Assembly: GCA_049514555.1 (NCBI GenBank)
Contig: JBEKUY010000001.1
Span: forward strand, 558,001-622,000
Length of the DNA stretch: 64,000 nucleotides
Direction of reading: 5' to 3'
Origin: JBEKUY01 sp049514555
GTDB lineage: Bacteria; Acidobacteriota; Terriglobia; Acidiferrales; UBA7541
A program made the translations under genes and the position numbers. The notes beneath the pieces were generated by a model. The model was not told the DNA's origin. It did not search any database and was given only the letters and a program-made list of their open reading frames with translations. Below, in pieces: positions 34,597-44,079 of the stretch; position 1 is the first letter of the stretch; each line of letters begins with the position of its first letter.

Positions 34597-37380
34597 GTGA
34601 CCGGCAACGAGATTCGCGCCAAGTTCCTGGAATTTTTCGAGGCGAGGGGGCATCGCGTCGTGCGCAGCAGTTCGCTCGTGCCCATCGGCGATCCTACGCT
34701 GCTCTTCACCAACGCGGGCATGAACCAGTTCAAAGACGTCTTCCTCGGCCTTGAGCAGCGAGGATACAAGCGCGCCACCTCCGCGCAGAAATGCGTCCGC
34801 GCCGGCGGCAAACATAACGACCTCGAAAACGTCGGCTTCACCCGGCGGCACCATACATTCTTCGAAATGCTCGGGAACTTCTCCTTCGGCGATTATTTCA
34901 AGAAGGAAGCCATCGCCTACGCCTGGGAACTGATCGCTTCGCCGCGGTCGTTCGGCATTCCGAAGGACAAGCTCTACGTCACGATCTTTGCCGGGGAAAA
35001 CGGCATTGCACGCGACGACGAAGCCTATCAGCGTTGGCTGGAGCAAGGTGTTGAAAAGGAGCGCATTTTCGAGTTTGGCGCCAATGATAACTTTTGGGCG
35101 ATGGGCGAAACGGGGCCGTGCGGGCCGTGCAGCGAGATTCACTACGACATGGGGCCGGAGGCCTCGGACCAAGGCCATTCCTTCTGCCCGTTCGGGTGCG
35201 ATTGCGGACGCTACGTGGAGATCTGGAACCTGGTCTTCATGGAGTTCAACCGCGACGAAAGCGGCGCTCTGACTCATCTGCCAAAGCCTTGCGTGGACAC
35301 CGGCGCGGGCCTCGAGCGCCTCGCCGCCGTGCTGCAGGGCAAAATCTCGAATTACGACATCGATTTGTTCACACCTCTCATAAGAGAGGCGGCGCGCCTA
35401 ACAGAGGTAGATGCGGAGAAATCTGAGAACCAGCCTTCGCTGCGTATAATTGCTGATCACTTCAGAGCGGCGACATTCCTGATCGCCGATGGCGTGGCTC
35501 CTTCCAACGAAGCTCGGGGCTATGTACTGCGGAAAATCCTGCGCCGAGCCTTTCGCCACGCAAGGAGCTTGAATCCGGACCATTGGCCATTTGTCTCAGA
35601 TATGGCTGGGGCCGTACGCACATTGATGGAGGGTGCCTATCCGGAGCTAGCCGGGGCCGCAACACAGACCTCGAAACTACTGGATGCGGAAGAGGACCGT
35701 TTCCACCGCGTTACTGCTGCCGGGCTCGAGAAGTTGGAAGACGAAGTCAGACCGCTGCTGGCCGAGAAGTACCTGGCGGAACACCCTGGGGCGGCCCAGG
35801 CAGAACTCGAGAAGATTTTTGGCCAGGGAGCTAGCTGGGGGAGACTGCAACCAGACAAGAATCCTACCTATCCCGGCAACAAAGCTTTTCGCTTGTATGA
35901 CACTTACGGCTTGCCCCTCGATTTCATTAAGGATGTCCTGAGCGATCAGGGCATCAGCTTTCAAGAGGAACAATTCCACCGCGCGATGGAGGAGCAGCGA
36001 GCACGCGCGAAAGCATCGTGGAAAGGCGCATACAAGGAGGCGGCCAAGCCAATCTACACGCAAATCGCTGCTGCCTTCCAGACTGAACCGGACTTTCACT
36101 TCAGTACGACGGCCAGAGATTGCAGAATTGAAGCAATCGTCAAAGCAGGAACGTCTGTGTCCCAGATAGAAGCAGGCGAGACAGCCGAAGTGATTCTGGA
36201 CCGTACCGTGATCTACGCCGAATCCGGCGGCCAAGTGGCTGATACCGGCGTTTTCTACGACAGCTCCGAATCGCTCGACCTTGCCGAAGTGAAAGGCGCC
36301 TACTACCCCGTCGCGGGACTGATCGCGCACAAGATCGTGGCGAAAGAGACGCTGCATGTGGGTGATCGCGTGGCCGTCGTCGCCGACGCCGAGCGCCGCG
36401 AGCACATCAAGCGCAACCACACCGGCACGCATCTCGTCCACGCCGCGCTTCGCAATATTCTCGGCGCGCACGTCAAGCAGGCCGGCTCGCTCAACGATTC
36501 CGACCACCTCCGTTTCGACTTCTCCCACTTTTCGCCGGTGGACCCCGAAGAATTGCGCGACATCGAGCAGCAGGTCAACGACCAGATCCGCGCGAACGCC
36601 GAAATTGAAACAGCCGTGACTTCGCTCGAAGACGCCCTGAATTCCGGCGCGCTGGCTTTCTTTGGCGACAAGTACCCCGAGCAAAACGTCCGGGTTGTGA
36701 CCATTCCGGACCCGCACTCGCCTCGCAGCTTCTACAGCAGGGAGCTGTGCGGCGGCACGCACGTCCGCCGCTCCGGCGATATCGGATTGCTTAAGATCGT
36801 TTCTGAGGAGTCCATTGCAGCCGGGGTGCGCCGCATCGAAGCCGTCACCGGCGCCCGCGGCCTGGAGAACTACCAACGCTCCGTGGCCCTGCTGGCTCGC
36901 CTCGCCGCCGAGCTGAACGTGGGGGAGGATGCGGTCCTCACTGCGGTTGAGAAGCTCTCCCAGACGACGAGGCAGCTCGAGAAGCAGTTGGAGACGCACA
37001 AACGCAAGGGCGCCATGTCCCTTCTCGACGACCTCGTGGCGCAGGCGCAAGTCATTAAGGGAGTTAAGCTTGTGGCTGCGGAAGTACAGGACGTGGACCG
37101 CGAAGGGCTCCGCCAGCTCGTGGACGGCCTTCGGCAACGGCTAGGCTCCGGCGTGATTGCTTTGGGTGTTTCCCGGGACGGCAAAGTTGCTCTAATCATT
37201 GGAGTTACGAAAGACCTCATCGACCGGCTCCATGCGGGCAAGCTCGTCCAGGCTTTGGCCAAGCAAGTGGGGGGCACGGGGGGCGGCAGGCCCGATTTGG
37301 CCGAGGCTGGCGGAAAAGACACATCGGGCCTAGAAAGTGCCTTGCGGTCTATACCGTCTCTCATCGAGCAATTGTTATAA
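34597..37380 (+). CDS. alaS: Alanyl-tRNA synthetase
   Basis: 927 residues from a GTG preceded by TGAGG. The class II catalytic domain (FFEARGHRVVRSSSLVP, TNAGMNQFKDVFLG, FEMLGNFSFGDYF), the editing-domain zinc ligands (HTGTH near 607 and CGGTH near 717) and the DHHA1 C-terminal domain are all present. Length is slightly above the usual 870-880 because of extra sequence near residues 390-430. Third-position GC falls from about 80 percent in the N-terminal and editing parts to about 45-65 percent between roughly 35400 and 36200, which suggests a mosaic gene. Confidence 0.95.
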   Translation: MTGNEIRAKFLEFFEARGHRVVRSSSLVPIGDPTLLFTNAGMNQFKDVFLGLEQRGYKRATSAQKCVRAGGKHNDLENVGFTRRHHTFFEMLGNFSFGDYFKKEAIAYAWELIASPRSFGIPKDKLYVTIFAGENGIARDDEAYQRWLEQGVEKERIFEFGANDNFWAMGETGPCGPCSEIHYDMGPEASDQGHSFCPFGCDCGRYVEIWNLVFMEFNRDESGALTHLPKPCVDTGAGLERLAAVLQGKISNYDIDLFTPLIREAARLTEVDAEKSENQPSLRIIADHFRAATFLIADGVAPSNEARGYVLRKILRRAFRHARSLNPDHWPFVSDMAGAVRTLMEGAYPELAGAATQTSKLLDAEEDRFHRVTAAGLEKLEDEVRPLLAEKYLAEHPGAAQAELEKIFGQGASWGRLQPDKNPTYPGNKAFRLYDTYGLPLDFIKDVLSDQGISFQEEQFHRAMEEQRARAKASWKGAYKEAAKPIYTQIAAAFQTEPDFHFSTTARDCRIEAIVKAGTSVSQIEAGETAEVILDRTVIYAESGGQVADTGVFYDSSESLDLAEVKGAYYPVAGLIAHKIVAKETLHVGDRVAVVADAERREHIKRNHTGTHLVHAALRNILGAHVKQAGSLNDSDHLRFDFSHFSPVDPEELRDIEQQVNDQIRANAEIETAVTSLEDALNSGALAFFGDKYPEQNVRVVTIPDPHSPRSFYSRELCGGTHVRRSGDIGLLKIVSEESIAAGVRRIEAVTGARGLENYQRSVALLARLAAELNVGEDAVLTAVEKLSQTTRQLEKQLETHKRKGAMSLLDDLVAQAQVIKGVKLVAAEVQDVDREGLRQLVDGLRQRLGSGVIALGVSRDGKVALIIGVTKDLIDRLHAGKLVQALAKQVGGTGGGRPDLAEAGGKDTSGLESALRSIPSLIEQLL

Positions 37381-37490
37381 TTCAGATCAGCGCCAGAAGC
37401 GTGTCCCTCGGGAGACACTTTCCCGGGACCGGCACGGGTTGTTGTGACTTGACGGAAGTGTACTCGTTCTGCTTTCCCCTAGGGTCGAAG

Positions 37491-38192
37491 ATGGTTCAGA
37501 AGGCAGTTTGGGCAACTATCTCCTTGCTGATCTTGGCCTTAGTACCAGTATGCACCCAGGCCCAGATCATGCCGGAGATTCAGCGGGATGGCCGCAAGAT
37601 CTTCGTGAATGCCGAACCGCCCGCTAAGCTCAAGCTTCAGAAGTTCGGAGAGCCTATAACCATCTATCTTCCCGCTGAATCTTCCCTGACAGGCCAGTCT
37701 CGTCCGGCCGTGTCACTCGACCGAGACGGGGCGGAGAAGATTATTCGAGAGGCCGCCGACCGGCACAATGTGGACCCTGCGCTTATTCGGGCTGTCATCG
37801 AGACGGAGTCCCATTGGAACCCCTCGGCCATTTCCAGCAGAGGTGCGGTAGGCCTGATGCAATTGATCCCGGGGACAGCAGAACGATACGGTGTGAAGGA
37901 CGTGTTCAACCCGAAACAAAACGTGGACGCCGGCGCGCGTCATCTTCGTGTGTTGCTCGATCGTTATTCGGGCAATCTCGATCTGGCGCTTGCGGCGTAC
38001 AATGCAGGTGAGGGGGCCGTGGATCGCCATCGCGGCGTGCCACCATTTCGGGAGACGCGTGACTACGTCCTGAAAGTAACCAACGCCTACTTCCGACCCG
38101 GCTCCGGTCACCTTGGTAATTGGTGGACCGCTTCGCGTCCCATCTACAAGGAGACCGACGAGCGGGGCCGCATAGTTTTCACGAACGAGTGA
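37491..38192 (+). CDS. Lytic transglycosylase (SLT domain)
   Basis: 233 residues; ATG at 37491 gives a signal peptide (VQKAVWATISLLILALVPVC, cleavage near TQAQ). The SLT fold covers about 85-195: LIRAVIETESHWNPSA with catalytic Glu106, SSRGAVGLMQLIPGTA, and LALAAYNAGEGAV. It cleaves the MurNAc-GlcNAc bond in the periplasm to leave anhydroMurNAc ends. A short DUF4124-like start (MPEIQRDGRKIFVN) precedes it. The stop overlaps the start of the amidase gene by one base, coupling two cell-wall hydrolases. Confidence 0.9.
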   Translation: MVQKAVWATISLLILALVPVCTQAQIMPEIQRDGRKIFVNAEPPAKLKLQKFGEPITIYLPAESSLTGQSRPAVSLDRDGAEKIIREAADRHNVDPALIRAVIETESHWNPSAISSRGAVGLMQLIPGTAERYGVKDVFNPKQNVDAGARHLRVLLDRYSGNLDLALAAYNAGEGAVDRHRGVPPFRETRDYVLKVTNAYFRPGSGHLGNWWTASRPIYKETDERGRIVFTNE

Positions 38193-40327
38193 TGACGTTC
38201 GAACGGCTACGCGCTCTGATCAGCACCTCGGCCTCGGGCCTTGCGCTCGCGGCAGCCTTCTCCGTGTGCCTCGTCAGCACGGCCGCAACCAAGTCGTCCC
38301 CTGCCGCCGCGCGTCGCGAAACCGCTCAGGCTCAGTTCTCCCGCGCTCAGGATTTGCAGGCCGCTCTTAATTCCAGAGCCGTCGCCGATCGCGATCTGGA
38401 TGCCTACAAGCGCGTCGTGTCCGCGTACCGTCGCGTCTATCTCGTCACTCCGAATGCTTCGGAGGCGCCGGAAGCCATTCTCAGCGTCGCTCAGATCTAC
38501 GAAGAGATGGGGAAGAAATTCGGCAGCAAGTACTCTCAATCCGCGGTGGACACCTATCAGTTTCTCATTCACGCCTATCCGGGAAGCAGCCATTGCCCTG
38601 GATCATTGCTCGAGATCGCCCGCCTGCAGCGAGACGAGCTGAACCAACCTGATCTGGCCTCGAAATCGTACGAGGAGTATTTGCGCATGTATCCGCGGTC
38701 TCCCCGACGCCGCGAGATCCAAGAACGCCTGGCGGAGCTGGCTCTTAGCAGGGGCTCGGCTCTGCCTATCGGCCTGACACCGACGAAGGCGGATGTGGAC
38801 GCTGCCGCCCCGATCCCAACCGGGAGCGGCCGATCGCAGGTTAGGAACGACGACGATACCCCGGCTCCTGGATCGATCCCCCGCGTCAGAAGCATCACCA
38901 CGGCAGCCGCGAATGGGACGACCCGCATCATCATTGACCTCGATCACCAGGTTACCTATCAGTCTGCCAGAATCCACAATCCCGACCGCATTTACTTCGA
39001 TATCAGCACTGCGCGCTTATCCGCTCAGCTCGCTGGGAGAACGATCGCTGTAAAGAACGACTTGCTCACGGAGATACGCGTTGCGCAGAACCAGGCCGGC
39101 GTGGTCCGCGTCGTCTTCGACATCGCGGGCGTCCAGGACTATACGGCCTCCATGCTCAACAACCCGCCGCGCTTGGTGGTGGAGCTGCATGGACAGTCCC
39201 AGGCGCCGCAGACCCTCGCGTCGAATGCCGCTCCCGCTGCGCGCGACTGGAAGCCTTTCGCGGCCCCCGCAGCCGCTGGAACCCGTTCCGGCGAGGAGTC
39301 TCGCTCGCCTCGTCCTTCCCAGGAGCCGGCCAGAGACCTCGGAGATCCGGCAGCCGCCGTGGACTCTCGATCATCACGTGCAACCGGCAAGCCGTCATCA
39401 GCCATTGTCGCTTCGCGCGGGCCCGCGCCGGCCGCGGCCTCCACGCCGAACGCTCCGCCCGTCAAATCCAAACGGGCCAATGTCTCGCTTTCCGACCCCA
39501 TCAGGCCTTCACCCGCGCCGCAACCTACGCGCGATGGCCAGCAATCGCTCACGCGCACGCTCGGCCTAAAGATCGGACGAATCGTCATCGATCCCGGCCA
39601 CGGCGGCCACGACACCGGCACAATCGGCCCCACCGGCTTCATGGAAAAAGATCTCTGCCTCGACGTGGCCCTCCGTCTGGGCAAGATCATTGAACAACGG
39701 CTCCCCGGCGCTGATGTGATCTACACCCGCCAGGACGACACTTTCATCCCTCTCGAGGAGCGCACGGCCATCGCCAACCAGGCCAAGGCCGATCTCTTCC
39801 TCTCGATCCACGCCAACTCGAGTGACGACCGCTCCGCGCGCGGCATCGAAACCTACTACCTCAATATCAAAGGCACTCCGGAAGCCATGGAGGTCGCCGC
39901 AAGGGAAAATGCGACGGCCGAAGAAAGTGTCCATCAATTGCAGGATCTTGTCGCCAAGATCGCGCAAAACGAAAAACTGGAGGAATCACGCGAATTCGCC
40001 TCCGAAATCCAGGATTCGCTCTCACGCCGTATCCAAAAGGGTAGCCGCAGCGTGAAGAACCGCGGCGTGCGCAAGGCTCCTTTCGTTGTCCTGATTGGGG
40101 CTCACATGCCTTCTGTGCTCACGGAGATTTCCTTCCTCAGCAATCCTTCCGATGAGCAGCTCTTGAAGAAACCGGAAATCCGTCAACGGGTCGCCGATGG
40201 GCTCTACCAGGGTGTCGCACATTATCTGCAAAACCTGAACAGCCTCACCTATAACCTCCCTCACCGCGATATGGCCGGCCGCTCCGAGGCGCCCGGAGCC
40301 ATTGCCCAATCGGGGAACCAGCGATAA
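38192..40327 (+). CDS. AMIN-domain N-acetylmuramoyl-L-alanine amidase
   Basis: 711 residues. A signal sequence is followed by a TPR-like helical part (about 45-190, RRVYLVTPNASEAPEAILSV), an AMIN domain (about 235-330, ITTAAANGTTRIIIDLDHQV), a Pro/Ser/Ala-rich low-complexity linker (about 335-455) and a zinc amidase-3 domain from about 463 (RIVIDPGHGGHDTGTIGPTG, FMEKDLCLDVALRLG, LFLSIHANSS, with VLTEISFLSN near the end). It cuts the glycan-peptide bond during septum splitting. The tetratricopeptide-like N-part is unusual for AmiC and may bind a partner such as the co-transcribed transglycosylase. Confidence 0.92.
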   Translation: MTFERLRALISTSASGLALAAAFSVCLVSTAATKSSPAAARRETAQAQFSRAQDLQAALNSRAVADRDLDAYKRVVSAYRRVYLVTPNASEAPEAILSVAQIYEEMGKKFGSKYSQSAVDTYQFLIHAYPGSSHCPGSLLEIARLQRDELNQPDLASKSYEEYLRMYPRSPRRREIQERLAELALSRGSALPIGLTPTKADVDAAAPIPTGSGRSQVRNDDDTPAPGSIPRVRSITTAAANGTTRIIIDLDHQVTYQSARIHNPDRIYFDISTARLSAQLAGRTIAVKNDLLTEIRVAQNQAGVVRVVFDIAGVQDYTASMLNNPPRLVVELHGQSQAPQTLASNAAPAARDWKPFAAPAAAGTRSGEESRSPRPSQEPARDLGDPAAAVDSRSSRATGKPSSAIVASRGPAPAAASTPNAPPVKSKRANVSLSDPIRPSPAPQPTRDGQQSLTRTLGLKIGRIVIDPGHGGHDTGTIGPTGFMEKDLCLDVALRLGKIIEQRLPGADVIYTRQDDTFIPLEERTAIANQAKADLFLSIHANSSDDRSARGIETYYLNIKGTPEAMEVAARENATAEESVHQLQDLVAKIAQNEKLEESREFASEIQDSLSRRIQKGSRSVKNRGVRKAPFVVLIGAHMPSVLTEISFLSNPSDEQLLKKPEIRQRVADGLYQGVAHYLQNLNSLTYNLPHRDMAGRSEAPGAIAQSGNQR

Positions 40328-40357
40328 TCTGAAGGCGTCTATTCAACTGGACCAAGA

Positions 40358-41473
40358 ATGCGCCGCCACTTCCTTAGCCTTGTTTTGCTCGTGACTCTCG
40401 GCGAGCTTCCCCTGCATGCCCAGCAGATGCTGCCCGATCGATTTGGCGGTTGGTCTGCCTCAAGTCCTGCTGAAAAGGTCGCGCCTCTGGTACCTGACAA
40501 GCCGGCCGCAGAAGCCGCTGCGATTCTTCGCGAGGCCGGCCTGGTCGAACAACTCAACCGGAGCTACGCGAACCAGACCAACTCGCTCACGGTCACGCTC
40601 TACAAGCTGCGCGACCCGAGCGGAGCCTATGCTCTCTTCACCTACCTTCGGCCGCAGGGCACCGCCGATTCGGACCTCGCCGAGTACGCCGCCATCGGCC
40701 GTGACCGCGCTATCCTGCTCGAAGGCAACCTCGTCGTTGACGTCACTGGTCTGCAGGCCGCGGCAGTCTCCGATTTGCGCGGACTCGCTTCCGCACTCAA
40801 GATTGCTGCCGATCAGTCGCCTCTGCCCCCGATTCGCAACTACTTGCCCCTACCTGCCAAGATCGCCGGCAGCGAGAGATATGCGATCGGCCCCGCGAGC
40901 TTTCGCTCTGCCCTCGGCGAATTCTCTTCGGACGCTCTCGCGCCCCTTGCCAGCTCGCTCGGGCCCGGTGGCCAAGGTGGCGAGGCCATGCTGGCCCGCT
41001 ACCGCGCAAGAGATCGCGTTGTGACCTTGCTTCTTGTGGAGTTTCCGACGCCCCAGTTGGCCGAGGCGCAACTCAAGAAACTCGCCCTTCCCGGTGCTCA
41101 CGGCTCCGCCGGCGCGCCTCCGTCAGGTCTCGTTGCGAAGCGCAAGAGTTCGCTCCTGTCAGTTGTTTTCCAGCCGAAGTCGCTTCAGGAGGCCGATGCT
41201 CTCCTCAACGCGGTCCGCTACGAGACTCAGGTCACTTGGAACGAGGCGTCATACAAGGCCACCGATCCAACCTGGGGAATCATCATCGCCGGCACAATCC
41301 TCAGCACCGGCGTCCTCATGGTCTACGCGTTTATTGGGGGCCTGGGTTTCGGTTTGATCCGTATTGCCGTCAAACGGTTCTTCCCTGACAAGGTTTTCGA
41401 CCGCAGCGCCCAGTTTGAAATCCTCCAGCTCGGCATCTCCAGCAAACCGATTCAGTGGAAAGACCTTTACTGA
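40358..41473 (+). CDS. Exported protein with C-terminal membrane helix (DUF6599-like)
   Basis: 371 residues: a signal peptide (RRHFLSLVLLVTLGELPLHA), a lumenal region with WSASSPAEKVAPLV, the ALFTYLRPQG segment and an internal repeat of beta-rich units, then one membrane helix near 308-335 (IIIAGTILSTGVLMVYAFIG) and a short cytoplasmic tail. I associate this layout with a DUF6599-type family common in acidobacteria. Role unknown. It follows the amidase gene at 30 bp, so it may belong to the same envelope operon. Confidence 0.75.
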   Translation: MRRHFLSLVLLVTLGELPLHAQQMLPDRFGGWSASSPAEKVAPLVPDKPAAEAAAILREAGLVEQLNRSYANQTNSLTVTLYKLRDPSGAYALFTYLRPQGTADSDLAEYAAIGRDRAILLEGNLVVDVTGLQAAAVSDLRGLASALKIAADQSPLPPIRNYLPLPAKIAGSERYAIGPASFRSALGEFSSDALAPLASSLGPGGQGGEAMLARYRARDRVVTLLLVEFPTPQLAEAQLKKLALPGAHGSAGAPPSGLVAKRKSSLLSVVFQPKSLQEADALLNAVRYETQVTWNEASYKATDPTWGIIIAGTILSTGVLMVYAFIGGLGFGLIRIAVKRFFPDKVFDRSAQFEILQLGISSKPIQWKDLY

Positions 41474-41505
41474 CGCTCTCTGCAAGTATCTCGTGGACCT
41501 TTTCC

Positions 41506-41670
41506 ACCGTTGGGTTCGGGACGGTTATCAGCCACGCGACAGACAGCCGCAACTTCCGTGTGTTGCTGGCGGCAACGATCCTCATGGCGGCCGTGGTGCT
41601 GACCATTAACCGGCTCGACTGGAGGTGTTTGTACCATTTGGCTTCTGCGAGGTTGAGGCTGGAGAGCTGA
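41506..41670 (+). pseudogene. C-terminal remnant of a NitT/TauT-type ABC permease
   Basis: An open stretch of about 54 codons reads like the last helix and tail of SsuC/TauC permeases: GTVISHATDSRNFRVLLAAT, then a VVLTINRLDWRCLYHLA tail and a final ARLRLES. The rest of the permease and its ATPase are missing, and no start of its own is evident; the frame begins inside the upstream gene. It marks a deletion or rearrangement before the kinase-KdpD cluster. The following bases to 41935 hold no recognisable gene. Confidence 0.5.
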
Positions 41671-41935
41671 GAGGTTAGCTATCCTACTTAGTATCAGGTA
41701 CTTGCACGACGGTAGAAGCCCGGTTTTCAGCGTTGGATGGCACACTCCTCACGGCCCCGGCCATGGGCCCAAACCCATGCTGGTCACGGGGGGCCTGTGC
41801 AGGACTTTCCCGGCGCTTACGAAATCCGTACGAACCATTTATGCCTTCTTTAGGGCCTGAACTCCACTCTATCTGTGAAATGTACGCTGTCTGCAGCAAA
41901 CAAGTCCAAATGCAGCTGGCGGGCGCAGCCAACTG

Positions 41936-42910
41936 ATGTTTTCTCCCCTCAATCCTGGCGATTGCCTCGACCACTACCGCATCGAAGGCCTTGTCGCACG
42001 AGGCGGCATGGCCTGCATTTTCCGCGCGACCGATCTCAGGACGGATAAGCCGGTGGCCATCAAGGTGCCGCATTTCGAGCTGGAGTGTGACCCTGTTTTC
42101 TTCGATCGCTTTCATCGCGAGGCTGAGATTGGCAGAAAATTCGATCACCCGGGCATCGTGAAAGTGATGCCAGATGACGATCAGAGCCGCGTCTACATGG
42201 TGATGGAGTGGATCGAGGGACGGCTCTTGCGCGAGATACTCACCGACAAGGGGAAGCTTCCTGCTGAGCGGGCAGTGCGCATCGCGGCCGGCATCTGCAA
42301 TGCTCTGGCTTACATCCACGGCCGCGGGATCGTCCACCGCGACCTGAAGCCGGAGAACATCATGGTCGACGCCGAAGATCACATCAAGCTCATCGACTTC
42401 GGTATTGCCGCCAAGGGAGGCGACCGTCGGCTGACGTTTTCCAAGCTTTCCGGGTCAACCATGGGCACGCCAGACTACATCTCCCCCGAACAGGTGAAGC
42501 GAAACAGGGGTGATGCGCGCAGTGACATCTATGCGCTGGGAGTGATGCTCTACGAGATGCTGACGGGGAAGACGCCGTTTCAAGGGGACAATCCCTTCGC
42601 CGTCATGAACGCACGGTTGGTGAGCAAACCGGTTCCGCCGTGCGAAATCGTGCCCGACATTCCGCCCCAGTTGCAGGAGATCGTCTATCGCGCCCTGGAA
42701 CGCGACCCGCGGAACCGTTACGCAACGGCAAACGAATTCGCTTGGGATCTCGGACATCAGGACCAGATCGGAGTGACCGGCCACGTCGAATCGCACGAGC
42801 TGCACGCGCATCACTCCCCAGGCAAGCGGATGTTTCTCTCCTATCTCGCGTTGGCGTCGATTCCCATCGTCATTTTCGCACTGTTGCTCCTTGTGGCGCG
42901 GCAACACTAA
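41936..42910 (+). CDS. Hanks-type Ser/Thr protein kinase with C-terminal membrane anchor
   Basis: 324 residues. The kinase domain is complete: Gly loop VARGGMACIF near 20-29, VAIK with Lys43, catalytic HRDLKPEN near 135-142, DFGIAAKGG near 154, the activation segment GTPDYISPEQ and SDIYALGVMLYEMLTG. After a His-rich juxtamembrane stretch (VESHELHAHHSPGKR) comes one membrane helix near 299-321, with only three residues outside. There is no sensor domain, so the input is unclear. It precedes the two KdpD-like genes by 57 bp on the same strand, and could phosphorylate them. Confidence 0.9.
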   Translation: MFSPLNPGDCLDHYRIEGLVARGGMACIFRATDLRTDKPVAIKVPHFELECDPVFFDRFHREAEIGRKFDHPGIVKVMPDDDQSRVYMVMEWIEGRLLREILTDKGKLPAERAVRIAAGICNALAYIHGRGIVHRDLKPENIMVDAEDHIKLIDFGIAAKGGDRRLTFSKLSGSTMGTPDYISPEQVKRNRGDARSDIYALGVMLYEMLTGKTPFQGDNPFAVMNARLVSKPVPPCEIVPDIPPQLQEIVYRALERDPRNRYATANEFAWDLGHQDQIGVTGHVESHELHAHHSPGKRMFLSYLALASIPIVIFALLLLVARQH

Positions 42911-42967
42911 GTTTCCCGTCTTCCCCTATAATCATAGAGTACGTGTAATTCAGGAGCGGAGCCGTCA

Positions 42968-44071
42968 ATGGCGAAACTGACTGCACAGCGTCCCGACCCC
43001 GATCAACTGCTGCGCCAGGTCCAGGCTGAGGAGCAGGAACAGCGGCGGGGCAAGCTGAAGATCTTCCTGGGCTATTCCGAGGGCGTTGGTAAGTCTTTCC
43101 GGATGCTCGACGAGGGGCGGCGCCGGCGGGAGCGCGGAGAAGACGTGGTCGTCGGCGCGATCCAGCCGAAAGTTTCGGACGACATAAGCGCTCTGCTGCG
43201 GAGTCTGGAAGTCATCCCTTGCCGAATTATCGCCGGCGTGCCGGTGATGGACCTGACCGGCATTGTGGCCCGACACCCGCAAGTCTGCCTGGTCGATGGC
43301 CTGGCCTACGGCAATCCGCCGGGGAGTGCCCGTGCCACCCGATGGCAGGATGTTCGAGAACTCCTGGCGGCCGGGATCTCCGTCATTACCTCAGTCAACC
43401 TGCAATTCATCGAGGAGCGCCGAGACCAAATCGAGAGAATAACTGGCAAGCACGTTGTTGAGACAGTTCCTCTGAGTTTTCTCAAAGCGGCGGACGAAAT
43501 CGAAGTGGTGGATGCTCCTCCGGAACTCTGCATGGTGCGCGCGGCTCAGGGTGCAAAACCCGGTGGTGTTCTTGCCACGCGGCAACAGCAGCTCTCGGAA
43601 TTGCGGGAAATCGCGCTCGTGTTGGCCGCCGACGTTGTGGACCATCAGTTGGAAGCTTACATGCGAAGTCATGGCATTGAGCAGCTTTGGGGCGCTCAGG
43701 AGCGCATCCTCGTGTACATCACTCCTCAAGCCAGTTCCAGCAAGATGATCGAGAGCGGCCGGCGGAATGCCGAGCGATTCCACGGAGAACTGTTTGTCGC
43801 CTACCTCGATCAACCCGGCATCACCGCCAAAGATCAAGCCGCCCTTCACTCCAGTCTTTCATTAGCTCGCGCCGCCGGAGCGCAGATCGTGACTCTGGAT
43901 GGAGATGACCCCGTCGACGCGATCCTCGAATTCGCGAAAGCCCGAGGGGTCACGCAAATCTTCGTGGGACAAATCTCGGATCGAGGCTGGCGAGATCGGC
44001 TATTCGGCACCGCGGTTGACGATCTAGTCCGAGTCGCGCAAGGCATCGACGTGCGGATCTTCCCGCAATAA
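42968..44071 (+). CDS. KdpD N-terminal-domain protein with Usp domain, degenerate Walker B (copy 1)
   Basis: 367 residues corresponding only to the cytoplasmic N-part of KdpD (P-loop domain, about 25-235) plus a universal-stress-like domain (about 245-367). The membrane, GAF and histidine-kinase parts are absent. The P-loop is GYSEGVGKS, close to the KdpD G-x4-GVGK[ST]. The Walker B region normally reading VDELAHTN is here VDGLAYGN, with the acidic Glu and the His/Thr replaced, so ATP hydrolysis may be lost. GSARATRWQD follows as in KdpD. A perfect TATAAT stands at 42927-42932, 35 bp before the start. Confidence 0.85.
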   Translation: MAKLTAQRPDPDQLLRQVQAEEQEQRRGKLKIFLGYSEGVGKSFRMLDEGRRRRERGEDVVVGAIQPKVSDDISALLRSLEVIPCRIIAGVPVMDLTGIVARHPQVCLVDGLAYGNPPGSARATRWQDVRELLAAGISVITSVNLQFIEERRDQIERITGKHVVETVPLSFLKAADEIEVVDAPPELCMVRAAQGAKPGGVLATRQQQLSELREIALVLAADVVDHQLEAYMRSHGIEQLWGAQERILVYITPQASSSKMIESGRRNAERFHGELFVAYLDQPGITAKDQAALHSSLSLARAAGAQIVTLDGDDPVDAILEFAKARGVTQIFVGQISDRGWRDRLFGTAVDDLVRVAQGIDVRIFPQ

Positions 44072-44079
44072 GGACCAGC

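Noticed and set aside
41733..41936. 67-codon plus-strand frame before the kinase
   Set aside because: No ribosome-binding site, no family-like content, and it ends at the kinase start; probably chance.
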